In this document: piece after piece, positions 24,518 through 32,252 of the stretch | Position numbering within the stretch: the stretch's first letter is position 1 | Layout of the letters: each line of letters begins with the position of its first letter | Assembly (NCBI RefSeq): GCF_019511645.1 | Contig: NZ_JAEUAX010000017.1 | Location: 1 to 52,177, forward strand | Source: Microbacterium ureisolvens | GTDB taxonomy: Bacteria; Actinomycetota; Actinomycetes; Actinomycetales; Microbacteriaceae | Direction: 5' to 3' | Length of the DNA: 52,177 nucleotides | Position numbers and translations under genes: made by a program | Notes under the pieces: model-generated | Databases searched by the model: none | Told to the model about the DNA's origin: nothing | What the model saw: only the letters and a program-made list of their open reading frames with translations

Positions 24518-26086
24518 ATGTCCCAAGCGAGCAGTGCCACTCCGCCGGAATCCCCGGCATCGTCCACCGACAGCTCTGCGAAGGTCGCGGGGGCGACCTA
24601 TACACGCGCGGGCCAGGAGTACTTTCAGAAGCGCGGCCTGAAACGCAGCGCGGGAGTCTGGGGTCTGTGGGGCCTCGCCGTCGCCGCGGTCATCTCGGGC
24701 GACTTCTCGGGATGGAACTTCGGCATCGACTTCGCCGGCTTCGGCGGCATGCTGATCGCCTTCGCCATCCTCGTGGTCATGTACTACGGCATGATCTTCT
24801 CGATCGGCGAGATGGCGGCCGCCATGCCGCACACCGGCGGTGCCTACTCGTTCGCCCGCTCGGCGATGGGACCGTGGGGCGGTCTTGTCACCGGAGCCGC
24901 CGAGACGATCGAGTACGTCGCGACGACCGCGGTCATCGTCTACTTCTCGGCCAGCTACGCCGACGCGATCACCAGCCAGCTGCTCGACTTCTCGATGCCG
25001 ACGTGGGTGTGGTGGATCATCCTGTACGCGGCGTTCATCGCGCTCAACGCCGCGGGCGCGAGCATCTCCTTCAGGTTCGCGATCGTCGTGTCGATCATCT
25101 CCATCGCGATCATCCTGGTGTTCTCGGTGATGGCGATCTTCTCCGGCCAGTTCAGCTGGGACAACCTCTTCGACATCCCGCCCGACCCCGGCCAGTCGGA
25201 GTTCCTGCCGCACGGCGTGATCCCGATCCTGTTCGCCCTGCCGTACGCGATGTGGTTCTTCCTCGGCATCGAGGAGCTCCCGCTCGCCGCGGAGGAGTCG
25301 CACAACCCGGTCCGCGACATCCCCCGCGCGGGCTTCATCGCCCGCACCACGCTCATCATCACGGGCCTGCTCGTGCTGTTCCTCAACACGGGTGTCGTGG
25401 GCGCCGCCGCCACCGGCGTCGCGAGCGAGCCGCTGCTCGACGGCTTCCGCGCGATCGTCGGCGACGAGCTCGCCGCCGTGCTCGCGCTGTTCGCCCTCAT
25501 CGGCCTGCTCGCGTCGCTGCAGGGCATCATGTTCGCCTACGGGCGCAACATGTACTCGCTGTCGCGGGCCGGCTACTACCCGAAGTTCCTGTCCCTCACC
25601 GGAAAGCGCGCGACGCCATGGGTGGCGCTCGTGGTCGGCGCGGTGATCGGCTTCATCGCGCTGGTGCTGGTCGATTCGCTCGGTGGCGCGAGCGGCGTCG
25701 CCGGTGCGATCGTGCTCAACATCGCGATCTGGGGTGCGGTGATCGCATACACGCTGCAGATGGTGTCTTACGTGATCCTCCGCAGGAAGTTCCCGAACGC
25801 GAACCGCCCCTACCGGAGCCCCTGGGGCATCCCCGGAGCGGTCATCGCGGGCGCCGTCTCGGTGCTCATCTTCTTCGGATTCTTCATCAACGAGCCCGCT
25901 CGTCCGGCGATCGTCGCGATCGCGATCGTGTACGTCGTGATCCTCATCGGCTTCGCGCTGTACTTCCGTCACCGCCTCGTGCTCTCGCCCGAGGAGGAGT
26001 ACGCGATCTCGGGCGGGGCGCACGGCGACCCGCAGGCGGAGGGCTACGACGCGATGGAGAAAGAGGTCTTCGACGACAAGTCCTAG
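24518..26086 (+). CDS. APC-family amine permease, ethanolamine-permease-like
   Basis: 522 aa from ATG 24518, which follows GGAGAG; an upstream ATG at 24470 is possible. The N-terminal cytoplasmic tail ends in YFQKRGLKRSAGVWGLW, followed by ISGDFSGWNFG in span 1. This combination is characteristic of the ethanolamine permease (Eat) subgroup rather than PuuP. About 12 membrane spans; acidic C-terminal tail. It imports the amine substrate for the divergent ligase operon. A strong hairpin follows at 26118. Confidence 0.87.
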   Translation: MSQASSATPPESPASSTDSSAKVAGATYTRAGQEYFQKRGLKRSAGVWGLWGLAVAAVISGDFSGWNFGIDFAGFGGMLIAFAILVVMYYGMIFSIGEMAAAMPHTGGAYSFARSAMGPWGGLVTGAAETIEYVATTAVIVYFSASYADAITSQLLDFSMPTWVWWIILYAAFIALNAAGASISFRFAIVVSIISIAIILVFSVMAIFSGQFSWDNLFDIPPDPGQSEFLPHGVIPILFALPYAMWFFLGIEELPLAAEESHNPVRDIPRAGFIARTTLIITGLLVLFLNTGVVGAAATGVASEPLLDGFRAIVGDELAAVLALFALIGLLASLQGIMFAYGRNMYSLSRAGYYPKFLSLTGKRATPWVALVVGAVIGFIALVLVDSLGGASGVAGAIVLNIAIWGAVIAYTLQMVSYVILRRKFPNANRPYRSPWGIPGAVIAGAVSVLIFFGFFINEPARPAIVAIAIVYVVILIGFALYFRHRLVLSPEEEYAISGGAHGDPQAEGYDAMEKEVFDDKS

Positions 26087-26117
26087 GTGTTCGGCCAAGA
26101 CACCTGTGCAGGGAGGC

Positions 26118-26149
26118 GGAGCGGGGCGGCCTGGGGGACGCCCCGCTCC
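26118..26149. terminator. 11-bp hairpin between convergent genes
   Basis: GGAGCGGGGCG (26118-26128) and CGCCCCGCTCC (26139-26149), perfect stem with a 10-nt loop, after the permease. Confidence 0.6.
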
Positions 26150-26221
26150 ACTGCGTCACGACGCGGACGCCACGGGCACGGATGCTGCGCCCCGACCCAC
26201 CCGCCCGGCCCGAGGTGCACG

Positions 26222-26917
26222 TCAGTAGAGGAGGAACTGCTTCGGCTCGGTCGAGGGGATGCCGCCGATCTCGACCGACAGGTGATACGAGGCGCCGCCG
26301 CCGGGGGCCATCGGGCGGTTGCCGTCGGCGCAGGTGCCGACGGCCGAGCGGGTGCGATCCCACGACAGGGCCGTCGCGCTCGACACCGTCTGACCGGCGG
26401 CGATCAGCACGACCATGTCGCTGGGCTCGCTCTGGCAGTCGGTCGACCGCCACCAGATGTCGTCGCCGCTGGTGACGGTGAAGGACTGGGCGCTGGTGCC
26501 TACGTTCATCGTGCAGTCTGGGCCGTTGTTGGTGAGCTTGATGGTGAACTGCGGCTGCTGATCACCCGCGTACGTGTCGGCGCTGGTGACGGGCTCGACA
26601 GTGATCTCGCTGGCGACACAGGGCTGCGCGGCGGGAGTGGCCCCGGGCGTCGGGGTCTGGCCCTCGACGACCGCTCCTTCGACCGCGCCGGTATCGGTTC
26701 CGCCGCTCGTCGCCTGTGACGACGGCACCGGCAGCGACTCGGCCGCGTTCTTGCTCTGCGGCTTGTCGTCCGGCGACGTCGTCGCCGCGCCCGCCCAGGG
26801 CTGTGCGATGAGCAGCCACACGATCCCGGCGATCACGAGCAGCCCGACGATCAGCACGAGCCGCCGGCGGCGATACACCGCCTTCGAGGGGCGGCGTCGG
26901 GGGGTGGTGCCGGTCAT
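26222..26917 (-). CDS. Membrane-anchored extracytoplasmic protein of unknown function
   Basis: 231 aa from ATG 26917; a longer frame was rejected because TAGCCT lies 7 nt upstream (leaderless). Basic N-terminus, one membrane span (LVLIVGLLVIAGIVWLLIA), a Ser/Thr/Pro-rich linker of about 60 residues, then a beta-rich domain with four Cys (PCVAS, DCTMN, DCQSE, TCADG) that could form two disulfides. The fold looks like a DUF4232-type Ig-like domain. Role unknown. Confidence 0.75.
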   Translation of the reverse strand: MTGTTPRRRPSKAVYRRRRLVLIVGLLVIAGIVWLLIAQPWAGAATTSPDDKPQSKNAAESLPVPSSQATSGGTDTGAVEGAVVEGQTPTPGATPAAQPCVASEITVEPVTSADTYAGDQQPQFTIKLTNNGPDCTMNVGTSAQSFTVTSGDDIWWRSTDCQSEPSDMVVLIAAGQTVSSATALSWDRTRSAVGTCADGNRPMAPGGGASYHLSVEIGGIPSTEPKQFLLY

Positions 26918-26924
26918 GCTCAAC

Positions 26925-26930
26925 AGGCTA
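26925..26930 (-). promoter_or_regulatory. -10 box of a leaderless promoter
   Basis: TAGCCT on the minus strand, 7 nt before ATG 26917. Confidence 0.55.
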
Positions 26931-27078
26931 ACGGCGCGCGTCGCCTTCTCCCGTCGGCGCGCCCCGGATGCCGCGACCCGACGGCCGGCGGTGGGCGTTC
27001 GTCCGTCGCGCGCCGACGCGATCGGTCGCCTCGCGAGGCGACGACCGACCACACGAGCCGGTTCCCGTCGCGGGCTGG

Positions 27079-27582
27079 TCAGAGGCGCTTCAGCATGCGG
27101 GTGTTGCCGAGGGTGTTGGGCTTCACGTGCGCAAGGTCGAGGAACTCCGCGACGCCCTCGTCGGGCGAGCGGATGAGCTGCGAATAGACGTCGGGATCGA
27201 CGACCTGCTCGCCGATCTGCTCGAATCCGCGGCGCGTGAAGAAGTCGACCTCGAAGGTGAGGCAGAACAGGCGGGTGAGGCCGAGGGTGCGGGCGTTCGC
27301 CTCGAGGCCCTCGACGATCGCGCGACCCACGCCGTGGTGCAGCCAGCCGTCGGCGACGATCAGGGTGCGGACCTCGCCGAGGTCCTCCCACATGACGTGC
27401 AGGGCACCGCAGCCGATGAGGTCGCCGTTCGCGTCCTCGGCGACGAGGAACTGCTGCGTGGCCTCATAGAGCACCACGAGGTCCTTGCCGAGCAGGATCC
27501 GCCGCTGCACGAACGGCTCGAGGAGCGCCTGGATGCGGCGGACGTCGCTCGTGCGCGCCGGCCTGACGGTGAACTCTGCCAC
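27079..27582 (-). CDS. argA: Amino-acid N-acetyltransferase, stand-alone ArgA (GNAT)
   Basis: 167 aa from GTG 27582. GNAT fold with the acetyl-CoA loop HHGVGRAIVEGLE and strand LTRLFCLTFEVDFFTRRGF. Closest in type to the short actinobacterial ArgA (as in Mycobacterium), which acetylates glutamate in the first arginine step. TACGCT with a 6-nt gap precedes the GTG (leaderless). Not linked to other arginine genes here, as is usual for this type. Confidence 0.82.
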   Translation of the reverse strand: MAEFTVRPARTSDVRRIQALLEPFVQRRILLGKDLVVLYEATQQFLVAEDANGDLIGCGALHVMWEDLGEVRTLIVADGWLHHGVGRAIVEGLEANARTLGLTRLFCLTFEVDFFTRRGFEQIGEQVVDPDVYSQLIRSPDEGVAEFLDLAHVKPNTLGNTRMLKRL

Positions 27583-27588
27583 CCGTCC

Positions 27589-27594
27589 AGCGTA
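27589..27594 (-). promoter_or_regulatory. -10 box of a leaderless promoter (argA)
   Basis: TACGCT, 6 nt before GTG 27582; the same 18-nt start region as the SseB-like gene at 19006. Confidence 0.6.
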
Positions 27595-27616
27595 GAGCCG
27601 TCCGCGCCCGGGAATG

Positions 27617-27650
27617 ACGAAGAGCGGATGCCGAGGCATCCGCTCTTCGT
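27617..27650 (-). terminator. Hairpin behind clpC
   Basis: ACGAAGAGCGGATGCC (27617-27632) and GGCATCCGCTCTTCGT (27635-27650) are exact inverses just after the clpC stop. No U-tract. Confidence 0.65.
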
Positions 27651-27660
27651 TCGAATCAGG

Positions 27661-30186
27661 TCAGGAGTTGGCTGCGAGGTCGGGCGTGGCGGTGATCTCG
27701 CCGTTGTGGACGACGCCCACCGCGACCTTCTCGCCGCGCGGGCCGTGCTCGAACACGAACTCGCCGTTCTGCGCGTCCACCTTCACGTGGTCGCCCGCGT
27801 CGAGCTCACCGTGCAGGATCTTCTCCGACAGGCGGTCCTCGATCTCACGCTGCATCGCGCGACGCAGCGGCCGGGCGCCGAGTGCGGGATCGAAGCCGAT
27901 CTCGATCAGCTTGTCCTTCGCAGCATCCGTCAGCTCCACCGTCATGTCGCGGTCGAGCAGGCGCTCGCCGAGGCGCTTGGTGAACAGGCCCACGATCTGG
28001 CGCAGCTCGTCCTTGTCGAGCTGCGGGAAGACGATGATGTCGTCGACGCGGTTCAGGAACTCGGGCTTGAAGTTGCGCTTCAGCTCCTCGTTGACCTTGC
28101 CCTTCATCCGCTCGTACGTGGTGCCGCTGTTGCCCTCGACCTGGAAGCCCACCGGGCCGCCGGCGATCGCCGACGAACCGAGGTTCGTCGTCATGATGAT
28201 CACCGTGTTCTTGAAGTCGATCACGCGACCCTGACCGTCGGTCAGGCGACCCTCTTCGAGGATCTGCAGGAGCGAGTTGAAGATGTCGGGGTGGGCCTTC
28301 TCGATCTCGTCGAAGAGCACCACCGAGAACGGCTTGCGGCGCACCTTCTCCGTGAGCTGGCCGCCCTCCTCGAATCCGACGAAGCCGGGAGGAGCACCGA
28401 ACAGGCGAGAGACGGTGTGCTTCTCGCCGAACTCCGACATGTCGAGCGAGATGAGCGCGTGCTCGTCGTCGAAGAGGAACTCGGCGAGAGCCTTGGCAAG
28501 CTCGGTCTTTCCGACGCCCGTGGGGCCGGCGAAGATGAACGAGCCGGAGGGGCGCTTCGGGTCCTTGAGGCCCGCACGCTGGCGGCGGATCGTCTTCGAG
28601 AGGGCGGCGATCGCCTCCTCCTGGCCGATGACGCGCTGGTGCAGCGCCTTCTCCATGAAGACGAGGCGGCTCGACTCCTCCTCGGTGAGCTTGAACACCG
28701 GGATGCCGGTCGCCTGCGCGAGCACCTCGGCGATCAGACCCTCGTCGACGACGGCGTGGCTGGCGACGTCGCCCGAGCGCCACTGCTTCTCGAGGCGCAG
28801 CCGCTCGGCGAGGAGGGACTTCTCCTCGTCGCGCAGCGACGCGGCCTTCTCGAAGTCCTGGTCCTCGGAGGCGCGCTCCTTGTCTTCGCGCACCTTGGCG
28901 ATCTTCTCGTCGAACTCCCGCAGCTCGGGCGGGCTCGAGAGGATCGACAGACGCAGGCGGGCGCCGGCCTCGTCGATCAGGTCGATGGCCTTGTCGGGAA
29001 GGAACCGGTCCGAGATGTAACGGTCGGCGAGGTTCGCGGCAGCGACGATCGCGCCGTCCGTGATCTGCACCTTGTGGTGCGCCTCGTAGCGGTCGCGCAG
29101 CCCCTTCAGGATGTTGATCGCGTGGGGCAGGCTCGGCTCGGCGACCTGGATCGGCTGGAAACGACGCTCGAGCGCAGCGTCCTTCTCGAAGTGCTTGCGG
29201 TACTCGTCGAGCGTGGTGGCACCGATCGTCTGGAGCTCGCCACGGGCGAGGAGCGGCTTCAGGATCGACGCGGCGTCGATCGCGCCCTCGGCGGCACCCG
29301 CACCCACGAGGGTGTGGATCTCGTCGATGAAGACGATGATGTCGCCACGCGTGCGGATCTCCTTGGTGACCTTCTTCAGGCGCTCCTCGAAGTCACCGCG
29401 GTAGCGGGATCCGGCGATGAGCGAGCCGAGGTCGAGCGAGTAGAGCTGCTTGTCCTTGAGCGTCTCGGGCACATCGCCCTTGACGATGGCCTGCGCGAGG
29501 CCCTCGACGACCGCCGTCTTGCCGACGCCCGGCTCGCCGATGAGGACGGGGTTGTTCTTGGAGCGGCGCGACAGGATCTGCATCACGCGCTCGATCTCCT
29601 TCTCGCGCCCGATGACCGGGTCGAGCTTGTTGTCGCGTGCGGCCTGCGTGAGGTTGCGGCCGAACTGGTCGAGCACTTGCGAGCCTCCCTGCGTGGTGCC
29701 CTGGGTCTGCTCGCCCTGACCGCTCGCGACGCCCGCCGGCTCCTTGCCCTGGTAGCCCGAGAGCAGCTGGATGACCTGCTGGCGCACCTTGTTGAGGTCG
29801 GCGCCGAGCTTGACGAGCACCTGGGCGGCGACGCCCTCGCCCTCGCGGATGAGGCCCAGGAGGATGTGCTCGGTGCCGATGTAGTTGTGACCGAGCTGCA
29901 GTGCCTCGCGGAGGCTGAGCTCGAGCACCTTCTTGGCGCGGGGGGTGAACGGGATGTGGCCGGTCGGCTGCTGCTGGCCCTGCCCGATGATGTCCTGCAC
30001 CTGCTCGCGCACGGCATCGAGCGAGATGCCCAGGCTCTCGAGCGCCTTGGCGGCGACGCCCTCACCCTCGTGGATGAGACCGAGCAGGATGTGCTCGGTG
30101 CCGATGTAGTTGTGGTTCAGCATCTTCGCCTCTTCCTGGGCGAGGACGACCACACGACGGGCACGGTCGGTGAATCTCTCGAACAT
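27661..30186 (-). CDS. clpC: ATP-dependent Clp protease ATP-binding subunit ClpC
   Basis: 841 aa, normal length. Two N-terminal Clp repeats (NYIGTEHILLGLI occurs twice), first AAA+ domain with GEPGVGKT and VFIDEIHTLVGAG, a middle UVR-type coiled coil, second AAA+ domain with GPTGVGKT, and the GLF-type loop (QIVGLFTKRLG) for docking on ClpP. Unfoldase that feeds ClpP. ATG 30186 follows GGAGGAG. Single-gene transcript, closed by a hairpin. Confidence 0.97.
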   Translation of the reverse strand: MFERFTDRARRVVVLAQEEAKMLNHNYIGTEHILLGLIHEGEGVAAKALESLGISLDAVREQVQDIIGQGQQQPTGHIPFTPRAKKVLELSLREALQLGHNYIGTEHILLGLIREGEGVAAQVLVKLGADLNKVRQQVIQLLSGYQGKEPAGVASGQGEQTQGTTQGGSQVLDQFGRNLTQAARDNKLDPVIGREKEIERVMQILSRRSKNNPVLIGEPGVGKTAVVEGLAQAIVKGDVPETLKDKQLYSLDLGSLIAGSRYRGDFEERLKKVTKEIRTRGDIIVFIDEIHTLVGAGAAEGAIDAASILKPLLARGELQTIGATTLDEYRKHFEKDAALERRFQPIQVAEPSLPHAINILKGLRDRYEAHHKVQITDGAIVAAANLADRYISDRFLPDKAIDLIDEAGARLRLSILSSPPELREFDEKIAKVREDKERASEDQDFEKAASLRDEEKSLLAERLRLEKQWRSGDVASHAVVDEGLIAEVLAQATGIPVFKLTEEESSRLVFMEKALHQRVIGQEEAIAALSKTIRRQRAGLKDPKRPSGSFIFAGPTGVGKTELAKALAEFLFDDEHALISLDMSEFGEKHTVSRLFGAPPGFVGFEEGGQLTEKVRRKPFSVVLFDEIEKAHPDIFNSLLQILEEGRLTDGQGRVIDFKNTVIIMTTNLGSSAIAGGPVGFQVEGNSGTTYERMKGKVNEELKRNFKPEFLNRVDDIIVFPQLDKDELRQIVGLFTKRLGERLLDRDMTVELTDAAKDKLIEIGFDPALGARPLRRAMQREIEDRLSEKILHGELDAGDHVKVDAQNGEFVFEHGPRGEKVAVGVVHNGEITATPDLAANS

Positions 30187-30347
30187 CGTTCACTCCTCCG
30201 GGGCGCCTCGGGACGGCCTGCCCACTGCGCCTTACATCGAGGGTAGCCAGCGCCTCGTGAGCGCACGGCCGTGTTCGCCGTGGGCATAGCGCGGCGGTCC
30301 GGGCCTTGACATGAGGGGGACGCCTTGCGCCGCGGCATCCCTTCGGG

Positions 30348-30379
30348 TTATCGTTTTTCGATAATAACGTTTATCGATA
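30348..30379. promoter_or_regulatory. Probable operator of the DUF2975/XRE pair
   Basis: CGTTTTTCGATA (30352-30363) and CGTTTATCGATA (30368-30379) are 12-bp direct repeats 16 bp apart. The first is also part of a perfect inverted repeat TTATCG-TTTTT-CGATAA (30348-30364). This AT-rich island lies just before the membrane-protein start and is the likely target of the adjacent XRE regulator. Confidence 0.6.
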
Positions 30380-30396
30380 TGGATCGGGGTCACAGG

Positions 30397-31023
30397 ATGT
30401 ACGCCACGCACCGAACTACCGTGAGCACCGGCGACGCCGTCGCTCTCGGGATCATAGCCACCGGCGCGGTCAGCGTGGCGGTAGCCGCCCTCGTCGCCGG
30501 CGTCCGGGCGGCGTTCGAGGTCTTCGGCACCGACCCCACCGTCGCGATGCCCGTCACCGGCGGCGACGTCGAAGCCCTCGACGGGGTCACCGACATCACC
30601 GCCGCCGTCTACACCTCGGCCGACGTCACCTTCGCGTCGCTGCCGACCGCGGTGAGCTGGCTCCTGCTGCTCGAAGTCGCACTGCCCGCTCTCGCCACGA
30701 TCGGCGTCTGCGCCGTCGCCTGGTGGCTCGGCGTCTCGCTGATCCGCGGACGGCCGTTCCGCGCGTCGATGCCGGCGGCGATCGGCGTCGTCGCGTGCCT
30801 CGTGATCGCGGGCGGACTGTTCGGGCAGTTCGCGGGGGCCTGGGGTCGCGCGATGCTCGTGGAGCACCTGGCGGCGACCGACGAAGCGGTCACCGACGTC
30901 TTCTGGATCTTCCTGCTGCCGCTGGACCTGACGCCGATCGGCTGGGGCTTCGCTCTCGCGCTCGTGGCGGGGGCGTTCCAGATCGGATCACGCCTGCAGC
31001 GCGACACGGAAGGACTCGTGTGA
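30397..31023 (+). CDS. DUF2975-type membrane protein
   Basis: 208 aa from ATG 30397 (CGGGG 7 nt upstream); ATG 30379 lies inside the operator repeat and is less likely. Four membrane spans with the loop layout of DUF2975: span 1 GIIATGAVSVAVAALVAGV, then LLLLEVALPALATIGVCAVAWWLGVSLIRGRPF, and an FWIFLLPLDLTPIGWGFALALVAGAFQ end. These proteins are almost always paired with a small XRE regulator, as here with a 4-nt overlap. Function unknown. Confidence 0.8.
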   Translation: MYATHRTTVSTGDAVALGIIATGAVSVAVAALVAGVRAAFEVFGTDPTVAMPVTGGDVEALDGVTDITAAVYTSADVTFASLPTAVSWLLLLEVALPALATIGVCAVAWWLGVSLIRGRPFRASMPAAIGVVACLVIAGGLFGQFAGAWGRAMLVEHLAATDEAVTDVFWIFLLPLDLTPIGWGFALALVAGAFQIGSRLQRDTEGLV

Positions 31024-31250
31024 CCCCCGCCGACGACGAGGGCCCGAGCGGCGTCCACTGCCGGCTCGACGAGCTGCTCGAAGCGCGCGGCATGACCCTC
31101 ACCCGCCTGGCGGAGCTGGTCGGGGTCTCGGTCGTGAACCTCTCGATCCTCAAGAACGACCGGGCGCGCGCCATCCGCTACTCGACGCTGTCGGCCATCT
31201 GCCGGGCGCTCGACTGCGAGATCGGCGACCTGCTCGTGCGGGCGGACTGA
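31020..31250 (+). CDS. XRE-family (YozG-like) small transcriptional regulator
   Basis: 76 aa from GTG 31020, overlapping the upstream stop (GTGA). Nearly the whole protein is a helix-turn-helix: LDELLEARGMTLTRLAELVGVSVVNLSILKN...LSAICRALDCEIGDLL. This is the YozG/YdaS-like Cro/CI type that partners DUF2975. It probably represses its own operon through the CGTTTWTCGATA repeats at 30352-30379. Confidence 0.88.
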   Translation: MTPADDEGPSGVHCRLDELLEARGMTLTRLAELVGVSVVNLSILKNDRARAIRYSTLSAICRALDCEIGDLLVRAD

Positions 31251-31271
31251 ACCGCGGGCCCGCCCGCGACT

Positions 31272-31327
31272 GCTGCAGTTTCCTGCAACTGCCGTGTCGC
31301 GACGCAGCAGTTGCAGGCGACTGCAGC
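31272..31327. terminator. 21-bp imperfect hairpin after the XRE gene
   Basis: 31272-31292 and 31307-31327 are inverse with two mismatches (GCTGCAG...GCAACTGC against GCAGTTGC...CTGCAGC), loop 14 nt. Unusually long stem; a second perfect hairpin follows. Confidence 0.5.
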
Positions 31328-31352
31328 GCTCGGCCCCGCCGACGACCCCGTG

Positions 31353-31387
31353 GATCACGGATGCCGCGAGCCGCGGCATCCGTGATC
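31353..31387. terminator. 16-bp perfect hairpin between convergent genes
   Basis: GATCACGGATGCCGCG (31353-31368) and CGCGGCATCCGTGATC (31372-31387) with a 3-nt loop, 7 nt beyond the end of the lipoprotein gene on the minus strand. Confidence 0.7.
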
Positions 31388-31394
31388 ACCGGCG

Positions 31395-32132
31395 TCAGTT
31401 GGGGTAGATGGGGATGCGGATGTTGTCGAACTCGCCGCCGGTGAGGATCGCGAAGGTCTCGGCGTCCTCGTCCTCGAGGCCGTTAACGGCGGTCACGACA
31501 CCGCGCGGGGCCATGTCCATCGTGCAGACCTGGTCGGCGGGCGGGGTGACGAAGGTCACGGTGACCTCGGTCGCGCTCGTCGCCTCAGTGTTCTCGACCT
31601 GCGGCGCGCACGAGGAAGAGCCCCACGTGAGGATCACGAACTGACCGTCGACATCCGTCCAGCCCGCGCTCGGCAGGTAGTCGGCCTCACCGCCGACTTC
31701 GAGGCCTGCGACGCCCTCGAGGTCGGTGTCGCCGTGCCATCCGTCACCGGTCACCTCGATCTCGACGCCGTTGACCGGGTCGACGTCGGTGGGCGTGCCC
31801 ACGAGGGTCACGCGCGGAACGAGGTCGGCGGTGCACGCCTTGTCGGTCTCGGCGTCGACGAGGGTGACCATCATCACTCCGTCGTCGTAGGTCGCCTCCT
31901 CAGCGACGGGGATGCACGTGGAGCTGCCCTGCGTGAGGATGCCGATCATGCGACCGCCATCGAGCCAGGCCGCGCTGACTTCCTGCTCGTCGCCATCGTC
32001 GTCCGTGCTGGTGGTCACCGGCGACGGCGTGGTGCCGCCCGTGCCGGCGGGCGCGGCGCAGGCGGTCAGAAGGCCTGCGGCGAGGAGCGCCAGGCCGAGC
32101 CCGGCGAGCAGTGAACGGGAGCGAACAGGCAT
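31395..32132 (-). CDS. Lipoprotein with two repeated disulfide-type domains
   Basis: 245 aa from ATG 32132, which follows AGGAGG. Lipoprotein signal ending LLTAC; then a Thr/Ser/Asp linker. Two homologous domains follow: AAWLDGGRMIGILTQGSSTC...KACTADLVPR and AGWTDVDGQFVILTWGSSSC...QVCTMDMAPR. Each has one Cys pair at matching positions. Surface-anchored, function unknown. Confidence 0.8.
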   Translation of the reverse strand: MPVRSRSLLAGLGLALLAAGLLTACAAPAGTGGTTPSPVTTSTDDDGDEQEVSAAWLDGGRMIGILTQGSSTCIPVAEEATYDDGVMMVTLVDAETDKACTADLVPRVTLVGTPTDVDPVNGVEIEVTGDGWHGDTDLEGVAGLEVGGEADYLPSAGWTDVDGQFVILTWGSSSCAPQVENTEATSATEVTVTFVTPPADQVCTMDMAPRGVVTAVNGLEDEDAETFAILTGGEFDNIRIPIYPN

Positions 32133-32153
32133 GCGAGGCCTCCTGGAGTTCCG

Positions 32154-32172
32154 CGGATGCCCCCGGCATCCG
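32154..32172 (-). terminator. Hairpin behind the cardiolipin synthase gene
   Basis: CGGATGCC (32154-32161) and GGCATCCG (32165-32172), loop CCC, between cls and the next minus-strand gene. Confidence 0.5.
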
Positions 32173-32252
32173 TCCCCCATATCGTGTCGCAGATCATCCT
32201 GAAATCTCAGCATCTCGATCACATGAAGGTCACGATGAGCGGGAACCCGCCA

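Noticed and set aside
26968..30246. 1092-aa open frame on the plus strand
   Set aside because: It is the antisense shadow of clpC, argA and the start of the 26.2 kb gene; composition is Leu/Glu/Arg/Asp-rich without any fold motif.
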